NCBI RefSeq assembly: GCF_000011905.1
Contig: NC_002936.3
Coordinates: forward strand, 1,364,001-1,428,000
DNA length: 64,000 nucleotides
DNA from: Dehalococcoides mccartyi 195
GTDB lineage: Bacteria; Chloroflexota; Dehalococcoidia; Dehalococcoidales; Dehalococcoidaceae
Reading direction: 5' to 3'
Below, piece after piece: positions 32,514-43,132 of the stretch. Below the pieces are notes generated by a model. That model searched no databases and had not been told where the DNA came from. It saw nothing but the letters and a program-made list of their open reading frames with translations. The first letter of the stretch is position 1. The number at the start of each line of letters is the position of its first letter. Made by a program: the position numbers and the translations under genes.

Positions 32514-34004
32514 TTATCCTTCCTCCAGAGCTTTCTTAAGCAACTCCATGGCTATGTTAGGGTTGGCTCTGCCCTTGCTTTGTTTCATCATTTGGCCTAC
32601 TAAAAAGCCGATAACCTGGGTCTTGCCTTCGTTATATTCGGCAACCGCCTTGGGGTTATCCGCCAGCACCTTTTTGGCAATGGATACCAGCTCGGAACTG
32701 TCGGAAATCTGGCTGAGACCCTTCTTTTCAATGATAGTCTCGGCATTTTGCCCGGTACTATACATATCTTCAAGCACCGCTTTGGCGGTGGCGGCATTTA
32801 CTTTGCCGGCTGAAACCAGCACCAGCAGGCGGCACAGGCTGGCCGGGCTGACCTTGAGGGTAAAAGCGTTTATATCCGCCCCGGCAGTATTCATTATGGA
32901 GCTTACCGGCCCGACTACCCAGTTAGCCACTTCCTTTATGCCCTTGTCCTGGGGTATATTCTGGAAATCAGCTTCGGACAGAACCGCTTCAAAATAGTCT
33001 GCCAGTTCACGGCTGGCCGTCAGCAGCGAAGCATCATATTCGGACAGCCAGTATCCCTGAATAAACCTTTCTTTGCGGACTTCGGGCAGTTCGGGCAGCT
33101 TTGCCCTTATAGCCTCTATCCAGTCACAACTGATATGCAGGGGGGGCAAATCCGGTTCGGGGAAATAGCGGTAGTCATGGGCAAATTCCTTGGAACGCTG
33201 GGAGACAGTCTGGCATTTGTCATCCTGCCAGCCGCGGGTCTCCTGGCTTATCTTTTTGCCTTCATCTGCCATTTTCCGCTGGCGGACTTCTTCATATTCC
33301 AAAGCGGAAAAAACCGCCTTGAAGCTGTTCATATTTTTTACTTCCACTTTAGCCCCAAGCTCAGGCGAGCCTTCAGGCCGTATTGAAATATTGGCATCAC
33401 AGCGGAAACTGCCGTCTTCCATATTGGCAGTGGAAACACCCAGATAGCGCATTATGGTCCGCAGTTTCATAAGGTACTGGCGGGCTTCTTCCGGGGTGCG
33501 CATATCCGGCTCACTGACTATCTCCATCAAAGGTATGCTGGAGCGGTTTATATCTAAAAGGCTGTAAGGCTGGCCGTTAATATCACTCTCATGGTGGAGT
33601 TTGGCCACGTCTTCTTCAAGGTGAATACGGGTTATGCCGATGCGGCGGATAGCCCCGTCTATATTTATATCCATAAATCCCTTGCCGCAAAGCGGCTGGT
33701 CATACTGGGAAATCTGGTAACCTTTCATAAGGTCAGGATAGTTGTAGTTTTTGCGGTCAAACTTGCTGAAGGAGGCAATATCACAGCCCAAAGCCAAGCC
33801 AGACATAATGGTGTATTCCACCGCCTGTTTATTTATAGTGGGCAGTACCCCCGGCATGCCCAGACATACCGGGCAGACATGGGTATTGGGTTCGGCACTG
33901 GTATAGTCCGTACTGCAGCGGCAAAACATCTTGCTTTTGGTATTCAGCTGAACGTGGACTTCCAGACCGATTACTGTTTCATATTGAGTCATTGTAGTTA
34001 CCAT
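32514..34004 (-). CDS. gatB: Asp-tRNA(Asn)/Glu-tRNA(Gln) amidotransferase subunit B
   Basis: 496 residues. GatB signatures: YETVIGLEVHVQL, FCRCSTDY, VCPVCLGMPG, KNYNYPDLMKGYQISQYD, and a C-terminal YqeY-like domain with FLVGQMMKQSKGRANP. Delivers ammonia-dependent amidation of misacylated tRNA with GatA and GatC, which are not in the window. AGAGGTAGGTG precedes the ATG at 34004; a second ATG at 33992 is also possible. Confidence 0.96.
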   Translation of the reverse strand: MVTTMTQYETVIGLEVHVQLNTKSKMFCRCSTDYTSAEPNTHVCPVCLGMPGVLPTINKQAVEYTIMSGLALGCDIASFSKFDRKNYNYPDLMKGYQISQYDQPLCGKGFMDINIDGAIRRIGITRIHLEEDVAKLHHESDINGQPYSLLDINRSSIPLMEIVSEPDMRTPEEARQYLMKLRTIMRYLGVSTANMEDGSFRCDANISIRPEGSPELGAKVEVKNMNSFKAVFSALEYEEVRQRKMADEGKKISQETRGWQDDKCQTVSQRSKEFAHDYRYFPEPDLPPLHISCDWIEAIRAKLPELPEVRKERFIQGYWLSEYDASLLTASRELADYFEAVLSEADFQNIPQDKGIKEVANWVVGPVSSIMNTAGADINAFTLKVSPASLCRLLVLVSAGKVNAATAKAVLEDMYSTGQNAETIIEKKGLSQISDSSELVSIAKKVLADNPKAVAEYNEGKTQVIGFLVGQMMKQSKGRANPNIAMELLKKALEEG

Positions 34005-34113
34005 TTCACCTACCTCTGGTTAACTAGCAAGTATATCAATATTCTTCGTCCACTGGCAAGGCAGGCCGGGTGTTTTGCTTTAATGCTAAAGCGGGCTTAT
34101 GTTATAATGCCCT

Positions 34114-35732
<1,619 letters not shown>

Positions 35733-35736
<4 letters not shown>

Positions 35737-36665
35737 TTCCCGCTCCTTTGGCCTTTTAAGCGACGGCAAACATCGCATTCCCCTGGCAGAAAATTGGTTA
35801 AAATCAGAGTTTGAATATCTCTCTTAAGGGTTTGTGTTTCCATTCCAAGTTGTTTATAGGCTTCCCGTATGTATGTGAATTTTTTCAAATTATCGATGCT
35901 TAATAATTTGGTTATTGCTTCCAGACATGCCTCTTCAGCGCCTGGGCAGCTTAATAAAGTGGTACCCGGTTTTATTATTATTTCCCCCCGGTTCTTATTA
36001 ATTTGTAACCTTTCAACTGCTTTTTCAAGTATTGTGCGATCATTTAGAAGTATGAATTTAAAGCTGTTTTTACATATAAAATCAAGCAAAATACCCTTCT
36101 CATCCCTTGCTTCTGCGCATACTTCTATCCCTACTTCTCTCCCCATTCTATCCATACCTTCTACTAATTCTTTTCGGAAGAAGATACACCTATTTATATA
36201 GTTCTCGCATGCTGCTTTCCAACCTTTTAATGAAAAGAAGGTAAGGTTATGGTTTAAATGCTGTTCAACAAGGGTGAAAAGAAGACTGTTTTCAAGTTCT
36301 AAATTAACGATAATATCTGTGGACGACTCAGGTTGCGTGGCAACTACTTTCCCTGCATTAAATTCAATTTTATAAGTATCTTGGTCAAAATAAAACCGGG
36401 TATCGGGCTCCGGCAGGGCAATAGCCGCATCAAGTTCGTTTAAGGTGGCAAGGAGTTGTTCTTGGTGCTTGGTCAGTGCTGTTTTTAGTACCTCAAGTTC
36501 GGCTTGGTCAAAACGGCGTTCCGCTTGAGCTTCGGTTATATATTTGCGGATAGTCCTGATATCCCTACCTTTCCGTTGGGCTAAATGGGCTTCTGACCAG
36601 CCGCTCTCATATAAGTCAAGCCATTCGCGGGTTTCCTTAATAGACGGAGCCTTTTTTCTTGGCAT
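35733..36665 (-). CDS. Integrase-linked protein with N-terminal HTH
   Basis: 310 residues, coupled to the integrase by an ATGA overlap. It begins MPRKKAPSIKETREWLDLYE with a helix-turn-helix (GWSEAHLAQRKGRDIRTIRKYI), then a helical segment, and ends in a CDVCRRLKG motif. No named family. The N-terminal DNA-binding region and tight coupling suggest an accessory (directionality or regulatory) protein for the recombinase; that is inference. Confidence 0.7.
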
Positions 36666-36784
36666 ATTTTACCCCCTTGACAGCCTGATAAGTCTGCCTG
36701 TGATTCATTATAACATAATTATATGCTCTTACCAATGCTAATTACAACTAATATATGTATTTTGCGGTTTGTTATTATGAATAT

Positions 36785-36913
36785 ATGGGCAGGAAAAAGA
36801 CAGCCAAGGCAAATTCTATAGACCCCCAGACGATGAAGGGGCTAAAAATCCTTGCCCGGATAATTGTTCGACAGTACTTGATAGATAAAGGAAAAGCCCG
36901 CTCAAATGATTAA
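36785..36913 (+). CDS. Possible 42-residue basic protein
   Basis: ATG 36785 to TAA 36911, encoding a basic peptide (MGRKKTAKANSIDPQTMKGL and onward to KARSND). It is divergent from the integrase operon and ends inside a bidirectional terminator. No clear ribosome site, so it is uncertain. Position and charge would suit a small DNA-binding or excision factor. Confidence 0.4.
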   Translation: MGRKKTAKANSIDPQTMKGLKILARIIVRQYLIDKGKARSND

Positions 36914-36932
36914 ATCCAGAGCGGGCTTTTTA
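36893..36932. terminator. Bidirectional terminator
   Basis: Stem AAAAGCCCGCTC / GAGCGGGCTTTTT with a 13-base loop. T-runs on both strands serve the small plus-strand ORF and the minus-strand gene ending at 36945. Confidence 0.8.
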
Positions 36933-36944
36933 GCTGGACATTTG

Positions 36945-37535
36945 CTACTCGAAATAGAATACGATTGCGCACCTTTTAGATGCCGTCTTATCCTGATGCC
37001 AAAGTCTGAACTGATATGTGCCGGATTCGGTAGCATGGCAGCTAAGCACTGCCCGATAGCCATTTTCATATCGCTCAACATTATATGAAGGTGTAACGCC
37101 AACCGGGCCTTTGTTTGTGTATTTGGATATTTCACAATTTAAATCTTGGCCTAAAGGTACATCACTATAGATAACAATTTTCAGGTTGTCTCCGGGAACC
37201 AGATAAAATACATCCGAAAAGTACATGCCGTATCTTGAGCCGGCATTATAAGGTTGATGAGTTTCTGAATAATCATACTTATTCAGGTAATTGACTAATC
37301 TGTATGAATCATAAAAATCAAGAAAGACATACCCAGCCGCATACCGCCCGGATGTTTTAAGACCATCGAGTGTAAGGGGGGATTGGAGGATAGATTGCTT
37401 GGTCGGTATAGATCTGACAGCAGGGGCTGAATCATCTGAATCAGCCGAGTTTACAAAATAAGCGACTGCATTCCATGCAAAAATCAACATGATAACCAGT
37501 AAAACAGCTTGGATTAATCTTGCGAGTGTTTTCAT
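36945..37535 (-). CDS. Membrane-anchored protein of unknown function
   Basis: 196 residues with an N-terminal signal anchor (LIQAVLLVIMLIFAWNAVAYF) and an extracytoplasmic part that looks beta-rich, ending SGTYQFRLWHQDKTASKRCA. No family recognised. Divergent from the XRE gene across an inverted-repeat operator, so both may be under XRE control. Confidence 0.65.
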   Translation of the reverse strand: MKTLARLIQAVLLVIMLIFAWNAVAYFVNSADSDDSAPAVRSIPTKQSILQSPLTLDGLKTSGRYAAGYVFLDFYDSYRLVNYLNKYDYSETHQPYNAGSRYGMYFSDVFYLVPGDNLKIVIYSDVPLGQDLNCEISKYTNKGPVGVTPSYNVERYENGYRAVLSCHATESGTYQFRLWHQDKTASKRCAIVFYFE

Positions 37536-37572
37536 TAAACTCCCCTAATACTTATAAATGATACTTATAGTC

Positions 37573-37591
37573 TGTAGACCTATAGTCTACA
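37573..37591. promoter_or_regulatory. Operator TGTAGAC-CTATA-GTCTACA
   Basis: Perfect 7-bp arms with a 5-bp spacer, 33 bases before the XRE start and 38 before the divergent gene start. A likely XRE autoregulation site. The half-site GTCTA also occurs in the chromosomal MarR operators, but the spacing differs. Confidence 0.65.
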
Positions 37592-37623
37592 TCACCATAT
37601 CATGTTGGTCAATAGGAATTTAT

Positions 37624-37842
37624 ATGATGACTGAAAAGACTATTGAACAACGATTCGGTGAACGCATACGCGATTTAAGGAAGAAAGCCGGAGTCTCGCA
37701 AGAGGAGTTGGCTGATCGGGCAGGTGTTCACAGGACATATTTAGGTGGTATCGAACGGGGCGAGAGGAATCCTTCGCTCAAGAATATTTATGCCATTTCC
37801 AGGGCCCTCAAAGTGCCAGTTTCAGATCTCTTTAAGACCTAA
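37624..37842 (+). CDS. XRE-family transcriptional regulator
   Basis: 72 residues from ATG 37624 (AGGAATTT upstream; the longer frame from 37558 would run through the operator). Nearly all helix-turn-helix: ERIRDLRKKAGVSQEELADR, AGVHRTYLGGIERGERNPSL. Probably the element's repressor controlling itself and the divergent membrane protein. Confidence 0.88.
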   Translation: MMTEKTIEQRFGERIRDLRKKAGVSQEELADRAGVHRTYLGGIERGERNPSLKNIYAISRALKVPVSDLFKT

Positions 37843-38220
37843 CCAGCCTCTAAAGCTTATTCAATTCTCACCCTTAGCGCTGCAAATTGCCCTTTATTAT
37901 GACCATACAAAAGGTTCTTTTGTAAACTATCAAACGGTAATTACTGTTTGATAAAATGCCCAGATAGACGTGTCAAACCCAATTACTTAGGCTAAAATAG
38001 AAATTGAGGGGGTTATTTTTTGAGGGGGTAGGTGATATCCTAGTTTCAAAATCCCTATGTATAACTTGGTAAGGCATCTAGATCTTGTTAAAGGATTATC
38101 ACAGGACAAAATATATCGATAATAATAACGGTAGTAATATGAGAAAGAATAGCGCTTTTATATGAGTGACTGTTTTCATAATGGTATCGATATTAATTAC
38201 TGATGCAAGAGGAGAATACA
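37843..38220. other. 378-bp intergenic stretch with a 26-bp palindrome
   Basis: Contains a near-perfect 26-bp palindrome at 37928-37953 (arms TATCAAAC/GTTTGATA around GTAATTAC, one mismatch) 85 bases after the XRE stop. It is followed by ATAAAAT and could act as operator or terminator. The rest is AT-rich without a gene; no riboswitch consensus was seen. Confidence 0.5.
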
Positions 38221-38463
38221 ATGAGTATTGAACCTAGTGAAGAGGATAAGAAAGCAATTGAAATTGCACGTAAATTTAATATTAGACTTGGTACTCTAAA
38301 ATGCACCGTATTTGATTTATTTGAACATGGTTACTTGTGTCATGAGGTTAAGTTTATTCTAAATAATAGTATTGGTGACCCGTATGACAAAATCATATAC
38401 AAACGGGAGACTATCAGGATGTATTATTCTGAGTGGAAATCTAAAAAGCAGCAGATGCATTAG
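38221..38463 (+). CDS. Hypothetical 80-residue protein
   Basis: From ATG 38221 with a strong AAGAGGAGAATACA site (ATG 38203 is an alternative). Sequence MSIEPSEEDKKAIEIARKFN, ending YSEWKSKKQQMH; acidic start, basic end, no known family. AT-rich. Converges with cbiZ. Confidence 0.6.
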   Translation: MSIEPSEEDKKAIEIARKFNIRLGTLKCTVFDLFEHGYLCHEVKFILNNSIGDPYDKIIYKRETIRMYYSEWKSKKQQMH

Positions 38464-38504
38464 TTAATTAAGGTTTAATTCATTGGATAATACATCAAAT
38501 ACCC

Positions 38505-39305
38505 CTAGTACCCCCGGCAGTTCCTGATAGCCTGTTTGACGGCTCTGGTGGTTGCTCTGGCCATCATCTCCCCCAGTTTGGTATGCCCGCCTACATAAGT
38601 GTATTTTCCACCTGTGCCTGATACAGTAATTATTTGGTCTGTACCCGTACCGGTTGCCTGCCACTCTGGATGTGCCGCACTCCGTATATCCAGCTCCTGC
38701 AAGGCTACGTTCTTGGCTTCGGTCAGGGTAATGTATGAAGATGCCAGGGTGGGTGTCTCAAGGCTTGAGCCGGTCAGCAGGATAACATTAATCGTGCCTA
38801 TCTTCTCAAACTTGCCGTTACGCTCTATGCCGCTGGCTTCATCACAGCCTATCCGCATGGCATTGGTCTTAACTCCGGCGGTGGCAAAGGCCAACACCCA
38901 GAATTCCTCATAGGTTTCTTCCGCCCAGGCTATATTGTCCTGGTCTACCCCGGTAGATAGGAATGAGACATTATCCAGGTCTGTATCGTATCTTTTGAGG
39001 ACTTCTTCCAGTACTACCGAGTAGGCTGTTTGCCAGTCTGCCGAGTTGTCATGCATAAAGTCCCAGAGTTCGGGGGGGATATGGGTATTGAGTATATATT
39101 TGGCTTTGCCCAATCCGGTGCGGGTGGAGAGTATATTCCTTTCCTCCAGCAGTTCTATAACCAGAGTATTGGTGGATACTCCCAGAGCTTTATGATAGGC
39201 AATGCCTGCTCTTACCCCGTGGAAACAGCCCAGCTCTTTGTAAGTATCTATTTTAAGTTCTTGTAACACCTTGTTCCTCCAAATTATGCTTGATTCTTCA
39301 GCCAA
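38505..39305 (-). CDS. cbiZ: CbiZ-type adenosylcobinamide amidohydrolase
   Basis: 266 residues. It shows FLSTGVDQDNIAW, then TNAMRIGCDEASG, and GTINVILLTG, the conserved segments of CbiZ. The enzyme removes the lower-ligand loop of salvaged corrinoids to allow remodelling. D. mccartyi cannot make corrinoids and depends on this pathway, and RdhA needs a specific cobamide. It is on the same strand as the lipoprotein, rdhB7 and rdhA7, 40 bases after the lipoprotein gene, and thus probably part of the transferred operon. Confidence 0.88.
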   Translation of the reverse strand: MAEESSIIWRNKVLQELKIDTYKELGCFHGVRAGIAYHKALGVSTNTLVIELLEERNILSTRTGLGKAKYILNTHIPPELWDFMHDNSADWQTAYSVVLEEVLKRYDTDLDNVSFLSTGVDQDNIAWAEETYEEFWVLAFATAGVKTNAMRIGCDEASGIERNGKFEKIGTINVILLTGSSLETPTLASSYITLTEAKNVALQELDIRSAAHPEWQATGTGTDQIITVSGTGGKYTYVGGHTKLGEMMARATTRAVKQAIRNCRGY

Positions 39306-39345
39306 CTAAAAAACAGTCCCCTCCTAAAAACAAGTGATACAAGCT

Positions 39346-39798
39346 TCAATTTATCGTAAAATATTCAGTCACTAATTCGCGGAATCCCAAATACATTGTT
39401 ACCCTGTAATCACCTTTGGCAAAACCACCAGCCGGTTTATCCAGAGAGAGAGTCTGAGGTATGAGATTACCTATGCCGACGCCTTCCCAAGTACCGATAA
39501 TTTCTTCTCCGTAAAACCATCTAACAAACAGTGTCGTGCAACAAATGTCCGGCACTATAAAAGTGCAATAGATTTTAGGTGTTTCGACCGTAAATTCATG
39601 AGTAAGCTGAATTGGATTACCATTTTCGTCAATAGCAGCGGATAAAACTGCTTCGTCAATTTGTACCAAAGTATCCGGGCAAACTTCAGGTATCTGTTCA
39701 GGTTGCTCAATTATATTCTTACTATTTGCACAGGCAGCTAATAACCCTATTGAGAATATACTGATGAAAGTGAGCGCAAATCTAATCAATCTATGCAT
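39346..39798 (-). CDS. Small Cys-rich lipoprotein, rdh cassette type (copy 2)
   Basis: 150 residues. Signal peptide with lipobox LLAAC; mature part with EVCPDTLVQI, DICCTTLF and a C-terminal GGFAKGDYRVTMYLGF. It aligns along its length with the product at 14652 (CPDT, ICC, GGFA/SGFAAGDY), and both genes follow rdhB. The paired Cys residues may bind metal or form disulfides. Function unknown. Confidence 0.78.
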   Translation of the reverse strand: MHRLIRFALTFISIFSIGLLAACANSKNIIEQPEQIPEVCPDTLVQIDEAVLSAAIDENGNPIQLTHEFTVETPKIYCTFIVPDICCTTLFVRWFYGEEIIGTWEGVGIGNLIPQTLSLDKPAGGFAKGDYRVTMYLGFRELVTEYFTIN

Positions 39799-39986
39799 TC
39801 TTTATCCTTCCAATATGCCAATATATGTAATCTGGAAATTTGGGCATCAGAAGTTTTCCGGCTTGTTTCTGTTGATAGTATTAATAATATTATTTGGGAA
39901 TCACCTAAAATACCCTGGGGATTAAGCAATTTTACGTTAGCTTACAATTGTAAGTGTTGAACCATAATATACCCCTTGTATTAAAT

Positions 39987-40012
39987 AAGCGGGGGAAACT
40001 ACTCCCCCGCTT
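39987..40012 (-). terminator. Hairpin after rdhB7
   Basis: Perfect 10-bp stem AAGCGGGGGA / TCCCCCGCTT, 23 bases past the rdhB7 stop. The stem sequence is identical to the rdhB4 terminator, but only TATTTAATA follows on the minus strand, so read-through into the lipoprotein and cbiZ is possible. Confidence 0.65.
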
Positions 40013-40034
40013 GAATAAGTACAGGAAATCTGGC

Positions 40035-40307
40035 TTAGGCCTTTTTGATTCTTCTGGCAGCTAATTGCCAAGTTAATGCCAGCAAAATCAGAGATGGTAA
40101 ACCGGTCACCAGCAGAAACATGGTGGCGGCTTTGGGTTCTATTTCAACATAACTGCCCAAATAATTCTGGACAGTAAAAAGCAACAATGCCAATCCTGCA
40201 ATCCCCAATAGCCATTCGTACCAGGTAAGCTTGAAGTTACTGCGTTTCTGTAGCCACATAAAACCTAAAAATAAAGCTCCAACTAACAGCCCGATAATAA
40301 ACCACAT
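40035..40307 (-). CDS. rdhB: Reductive dehalogenase membrane anchor RdhB7
   Basis: 90 residues, three membrane helices, LTWYEWLLGIAG, QNYLGSYVEIEPKAATMF and LTWQLAARRIKKA. Gap of 32 bases after rdhA7, the largest here. Belongs to the QNY/QNF type with RdhB5 and RdhB6. Confidence 0.93.
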   Translation of the reverse strand: MWFIIGLLVGALFLGFMWLQKRSNFKLTWYEWLLGIAGLALLLFTVQNYLGSYVEIEPKAATMFLLVTGLPSLILLALTWQLAARRIKKA

Positions 40308-40339
40308 AATTTTTTACCTTCCGAAGATATTTTTCCTGA

Positions 40340-41788
40340 TTAATTGTAATAGGCGTCATTATCGTAATGAATGCCATTTACAGGGAATGAATTTGTCCAC
40401 CATTCTTCAATGGTATCTTCAGGTTTAAGACCATAACCAAATCCTTTGTCCATATTTACAAAAAAGCTATTAAGCATTGTAGTTTTGGCAAGAGTAGCTT
40501 TAACAATTTCGTGGACACTGGAAGCATCATCCTTGCTGAAGACACAAACCGCTTGGCAAACGCCGCAATAGGTATCTGATTCATTCCAATAGCGATTACA
40601 TTTGAAATGGTCAAGTGGCCAGTTATTTAAACCGGGATTATTGAAAAGGTTTGGTTTGACCGAATCATAAGCTTGAACTATATCCCATGTGAGCTTTGTC
40701 TCTTTTGACAATGCACCAGAAGGGCAAAGATCAGCACATTTTTTACAGGTAATACAAAACTTTCTGGCACCGAAATCTATCGGCTTCTTGGGGGCTACCG
40801 GCAGATTTACAATATTCATAGTTGACTGACGAATCATGGGTCCCCAACCCGGAGTTATCAAATGTGCCAAACGGCCTTGTTCGCCAAGCCCAGACATAAC
40901 ACCCCAACCAACAATCGGGCCGTTGCCCTGTATATTCTGGCTGACAGAAAAATAGCCCAGTACTTTAAGAAATGCCTGTAAACGCCACTGTGCTATATCA
41001 CAGTTGTCATAAGCTTGTCCGGCTGCTCCATCAGAAAGGTACCCGACCCTACTGGAAGTATCCAATGATTGTCTTACAGTATGCACTACTGCATAAATAC
41101 CAGTATCCGGAATAATTACCTTGTTTGAAGCACTGTTGAAAGAAGGCTTTGGTGCTTCTTCAAAGGTTATATCGGGATATGTCCCCTGAGGCATCTGTGC
41201 CCATATCATCTTGCGGGTGTTTTCATTTATCTCGGCAAAACTAACACTAGATGCGCCAAAGAACCGCAATGCTTGAGTAATCATATTGGAACCTTCCTCA
41301 GGTGTGCCTTGCCATTTGGGAACCCCCAACATTTCAGGGGTAGGAACAGTATCCCAACCTTCCACCAGATCCTTGGTCAGGTTTGGTTGTGTCATCCGGT
41401 ACCACACACCAGCCCAACCACCCACTTTAATTGCATTATCGCGAAGGGTTTGCCCAGGCTTGGAAGAACTGGTCATTCGTGCAATAGCTTCTTGCTTTGT
41501 CTTGGCTTGAATAGCTTTTACTTCTTCAGTTGTCAAATGGGCGGTAAAGTTGTTATAACTGCCCTTCTGGAATCTTTGCAATATATTCCAGTCAATTTCG
41601 GTAGTTGGTTGGTCTACTTCTTTTACCCACCAGGGATTAGCATAATCACTTTCAGCTGAGGTAGATATTACTTCATCCAGATCACGAAACACCGGGGCTA
41701 CAGCCGCAGTTGTCCCAACTCCGGCTCCTGCCAGACCAAGGGCTTTCATAAAATCCCTTCTGCTTACTATTGAGTGAAAACTAGACAT
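40340..41788 (-). CDS. rdhA: Reductive dehalogenase catalytic subunit RdhA7 (on element)
   Basis: 482 residues. Tat leader SRRDFMKALGLAGAG; first cluster CITCKKCADLCPSG; second cluster CGVCQAVCVF, with Val after the last Cys as in rdhA5. CGGAGGAGTAA precedes the ATG, and CAGGAGGTGGA lies at 41855-41865. Codon use is AT-richer than in rdhA1-6. It is part of the serine-integrase element with its own sensor pair. Confidence 0.96.
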   Translation of the reverse strand: MSSFHSIVSRRDFMKALGLAGAGVGTTAAVAPVFRDLDEVISTSAESDYANPWWVKEVDQPTTEIDWNILQRFQKGSYNNFTAHLTTEEVKAIQAKTKQEAIARMTSSSKPGQTLRDNAIKVGGWAGVWYRMTQPNLTKDLVEGWDTVPTPEMLGVPKWQGTPEEGSNMITQALRFFGASSVSFAEINENTRKMIWAQMPQGTYPDITFEEAPKPSFNSASNKVIIPDTGIYAVVHTVRQSLDTSSRVGYLSDGAAGQAYDNCDIAQWRLQAFLKVLGYFSVSQNIQGNGPIVGWGVMSGLGEQGRLAHLITPGWGPMIRQSTMNIVNLPVAPKKPIDFGARKFCITCKKCADLCPSGALSKETKLTWDIVQAYDSVKPNLFNNPGLNNWPLDHFKCNRYWNESDTYCGVCQAVCVFSKDDASSVHEIVKATLAKTTMLNSFFVNMDKGFGYGLKPEDTIEEWWTNSFPVNGIHYDNDAYYN

Positions 41789-41946
41789 TTACTCCTCCGA
41801 TATGAATTTGCTTTTGAGATACAGTTTTGAGTTTCATGGAGTTAATTTCTGCTGTCCACCTCCTGCACTTTTACAATAGATATTAAATTCAATAAGCATA
41901 TTAATCATCGTACCAAAGTATTAACGAGTATAAGCAATTGAGAGTC

Positions 41947-41975
41947 TTGGTAGCCTCCTTAAAGGAGGCTACCAA
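41947..41975. repeat. Perfect hairpin with internal SD/anti-SD pairing
   Basis: Arms TTGGTAGCCTCCTT and AAGGAGGCTACCAA around a single A, in the 280-bp divergent region of rdhA7 and its kinase. The right arm includes AAAGGAGG. No T-run follows, so it is not a normal terminator; it may be an operator or an RNA element. Confidence 0.6.
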
Positions 41976-42068
41976 AGGTGTATTTTAAGAATGAAATCCT
42001 AGACTGAGCAGTAATTAGTCTAAAATAGTCTTAGCCTAGAGCTGTATTTTGTATGTTATAATCCGAGT

Positions 42069-43115
42069 ATGAGTAGAAAAGTGCTTGGCGAAAAACAATT
42101 ACCAACGCAAGAAGTTTTGCCCGCAAATGATTTGATGATAAGCGGTATCAGAGATTCGGTATTTATTGCGGATCTAAATGGCAAAATAGTATTTGCTAAT
42201 GATCAGGCTTGTAAAGTTCACGGATATACAAAAGGCGAATTTAAAGGCCTGAATGTCATAGATATAGTCCCACCCGAGCGGGTTAAAGAGGTTATGCCAC
42301 ACATCAACAAAGTCAAAGCACAGGGATATTCTATTCATAATTCAATTCACCGATGTAAAAATGGTGAAATAAAAATATCAGAGATTTCCTTAAGGCTTAT
42401 TGAGATGGACAACCATGAATATATCCTGGCATTGTTTAAGGATATATCTGAGTTCCAAACAAAAATTCAGACTTATGTTGCAGCACAAGAAAAAGAACGG
42501 GAGTGGGTTTCAATTGAGATTCACGACAGGATTGTCCAGAATCTGTCTGGGATTTTGCATCAAATAAATGCTTTGACCCTCTGCAAGAAACCTTTTAATA
42601 AGGATAAAAGAGATAAACTGGATGAATTATCGGGGCAATTGAATAATACTATAATTGAAGCTCGAAGTATTATGCGGGAACTTTACCCAAGCACACTCGC
42701 TAGGTATGGACTTATCAGGCTAATCCAAGAAGAATCAATTCATCTGCAAGATGAAATGCATTGTGAGATAAAGTTTAATCATTCACTGACAAAAGCAGTG
42801 CCGCCGTATTTAGAGACAACAATATACCGGATTGTCCATGAGGCTTTATTAAATGCTAAGAAGTATTCTCAGGCATCACAAATAGTTGTTGATCTTAATA
42901 GGACTGATAAAAATATTTCGCTTGACATATGTGATAACGGAATCGGTTTTTGCTTAAAAAACGTCGATTGGATACGGCCGAGTGGGTTACAAAGTATGCG
43001 CCAAAGAGCAGAGATTGTCAGCGGAACATTTTGTATTAGAAGTGGGGTAAAGGGTACCTGTATTCATGTTTTGCTGCCTATAATTAATCACATAATGCCT
43101 ACATTATCACTTTAA
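42069..43115 (+). CDS. PAS sensor histidine kinase (rdhA7)
   Basis: 348 residues, soluble. PAS domain (about 22-130), then HisKA_3 with His152 (EIHDRIVQNLSGIL) and HATPase with EALLNAKKYSQAS, DICDNGIGF and GLQSMRQRAEIVSG. It is the intact homolog of the frameshifted kinase at 17310. Divergent from rdhA7, 17 bases before its regulator. Confidence 0.93.
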   Translation: MSRKVLGEKQLPTQEVLPANDLMISGIRDSVFIADLNGKIVFANDQACKVHGYTKGEFKGLNVIDIVPPERVKEVMPHINKVKAQGYSIHNSIHRCKNGEIKISEISLRLIEMDNHEYILALFKDISEFQTKIQTYVAAQEKEREWVSIEIHDRIVQNLSGILHQINALTLCKKPFNKDKRDKLDELSGQLNNTIIEARSIMRELYPSTLARYGLIRLIQEESIHLQDEMHCEIKFNHSLTKAVPPYLETTIYRIVHEALLNAKKYSQASQIVVDLNRTDKNISLDICDNGIGFCLKNVDWIRPSGLQSMRQRAEIVSGTFCIRSGVKGTCIHVLLPIINHIMPTLSL

Positions 43116-43132
43116 CGATATCCGAGGTTAAA

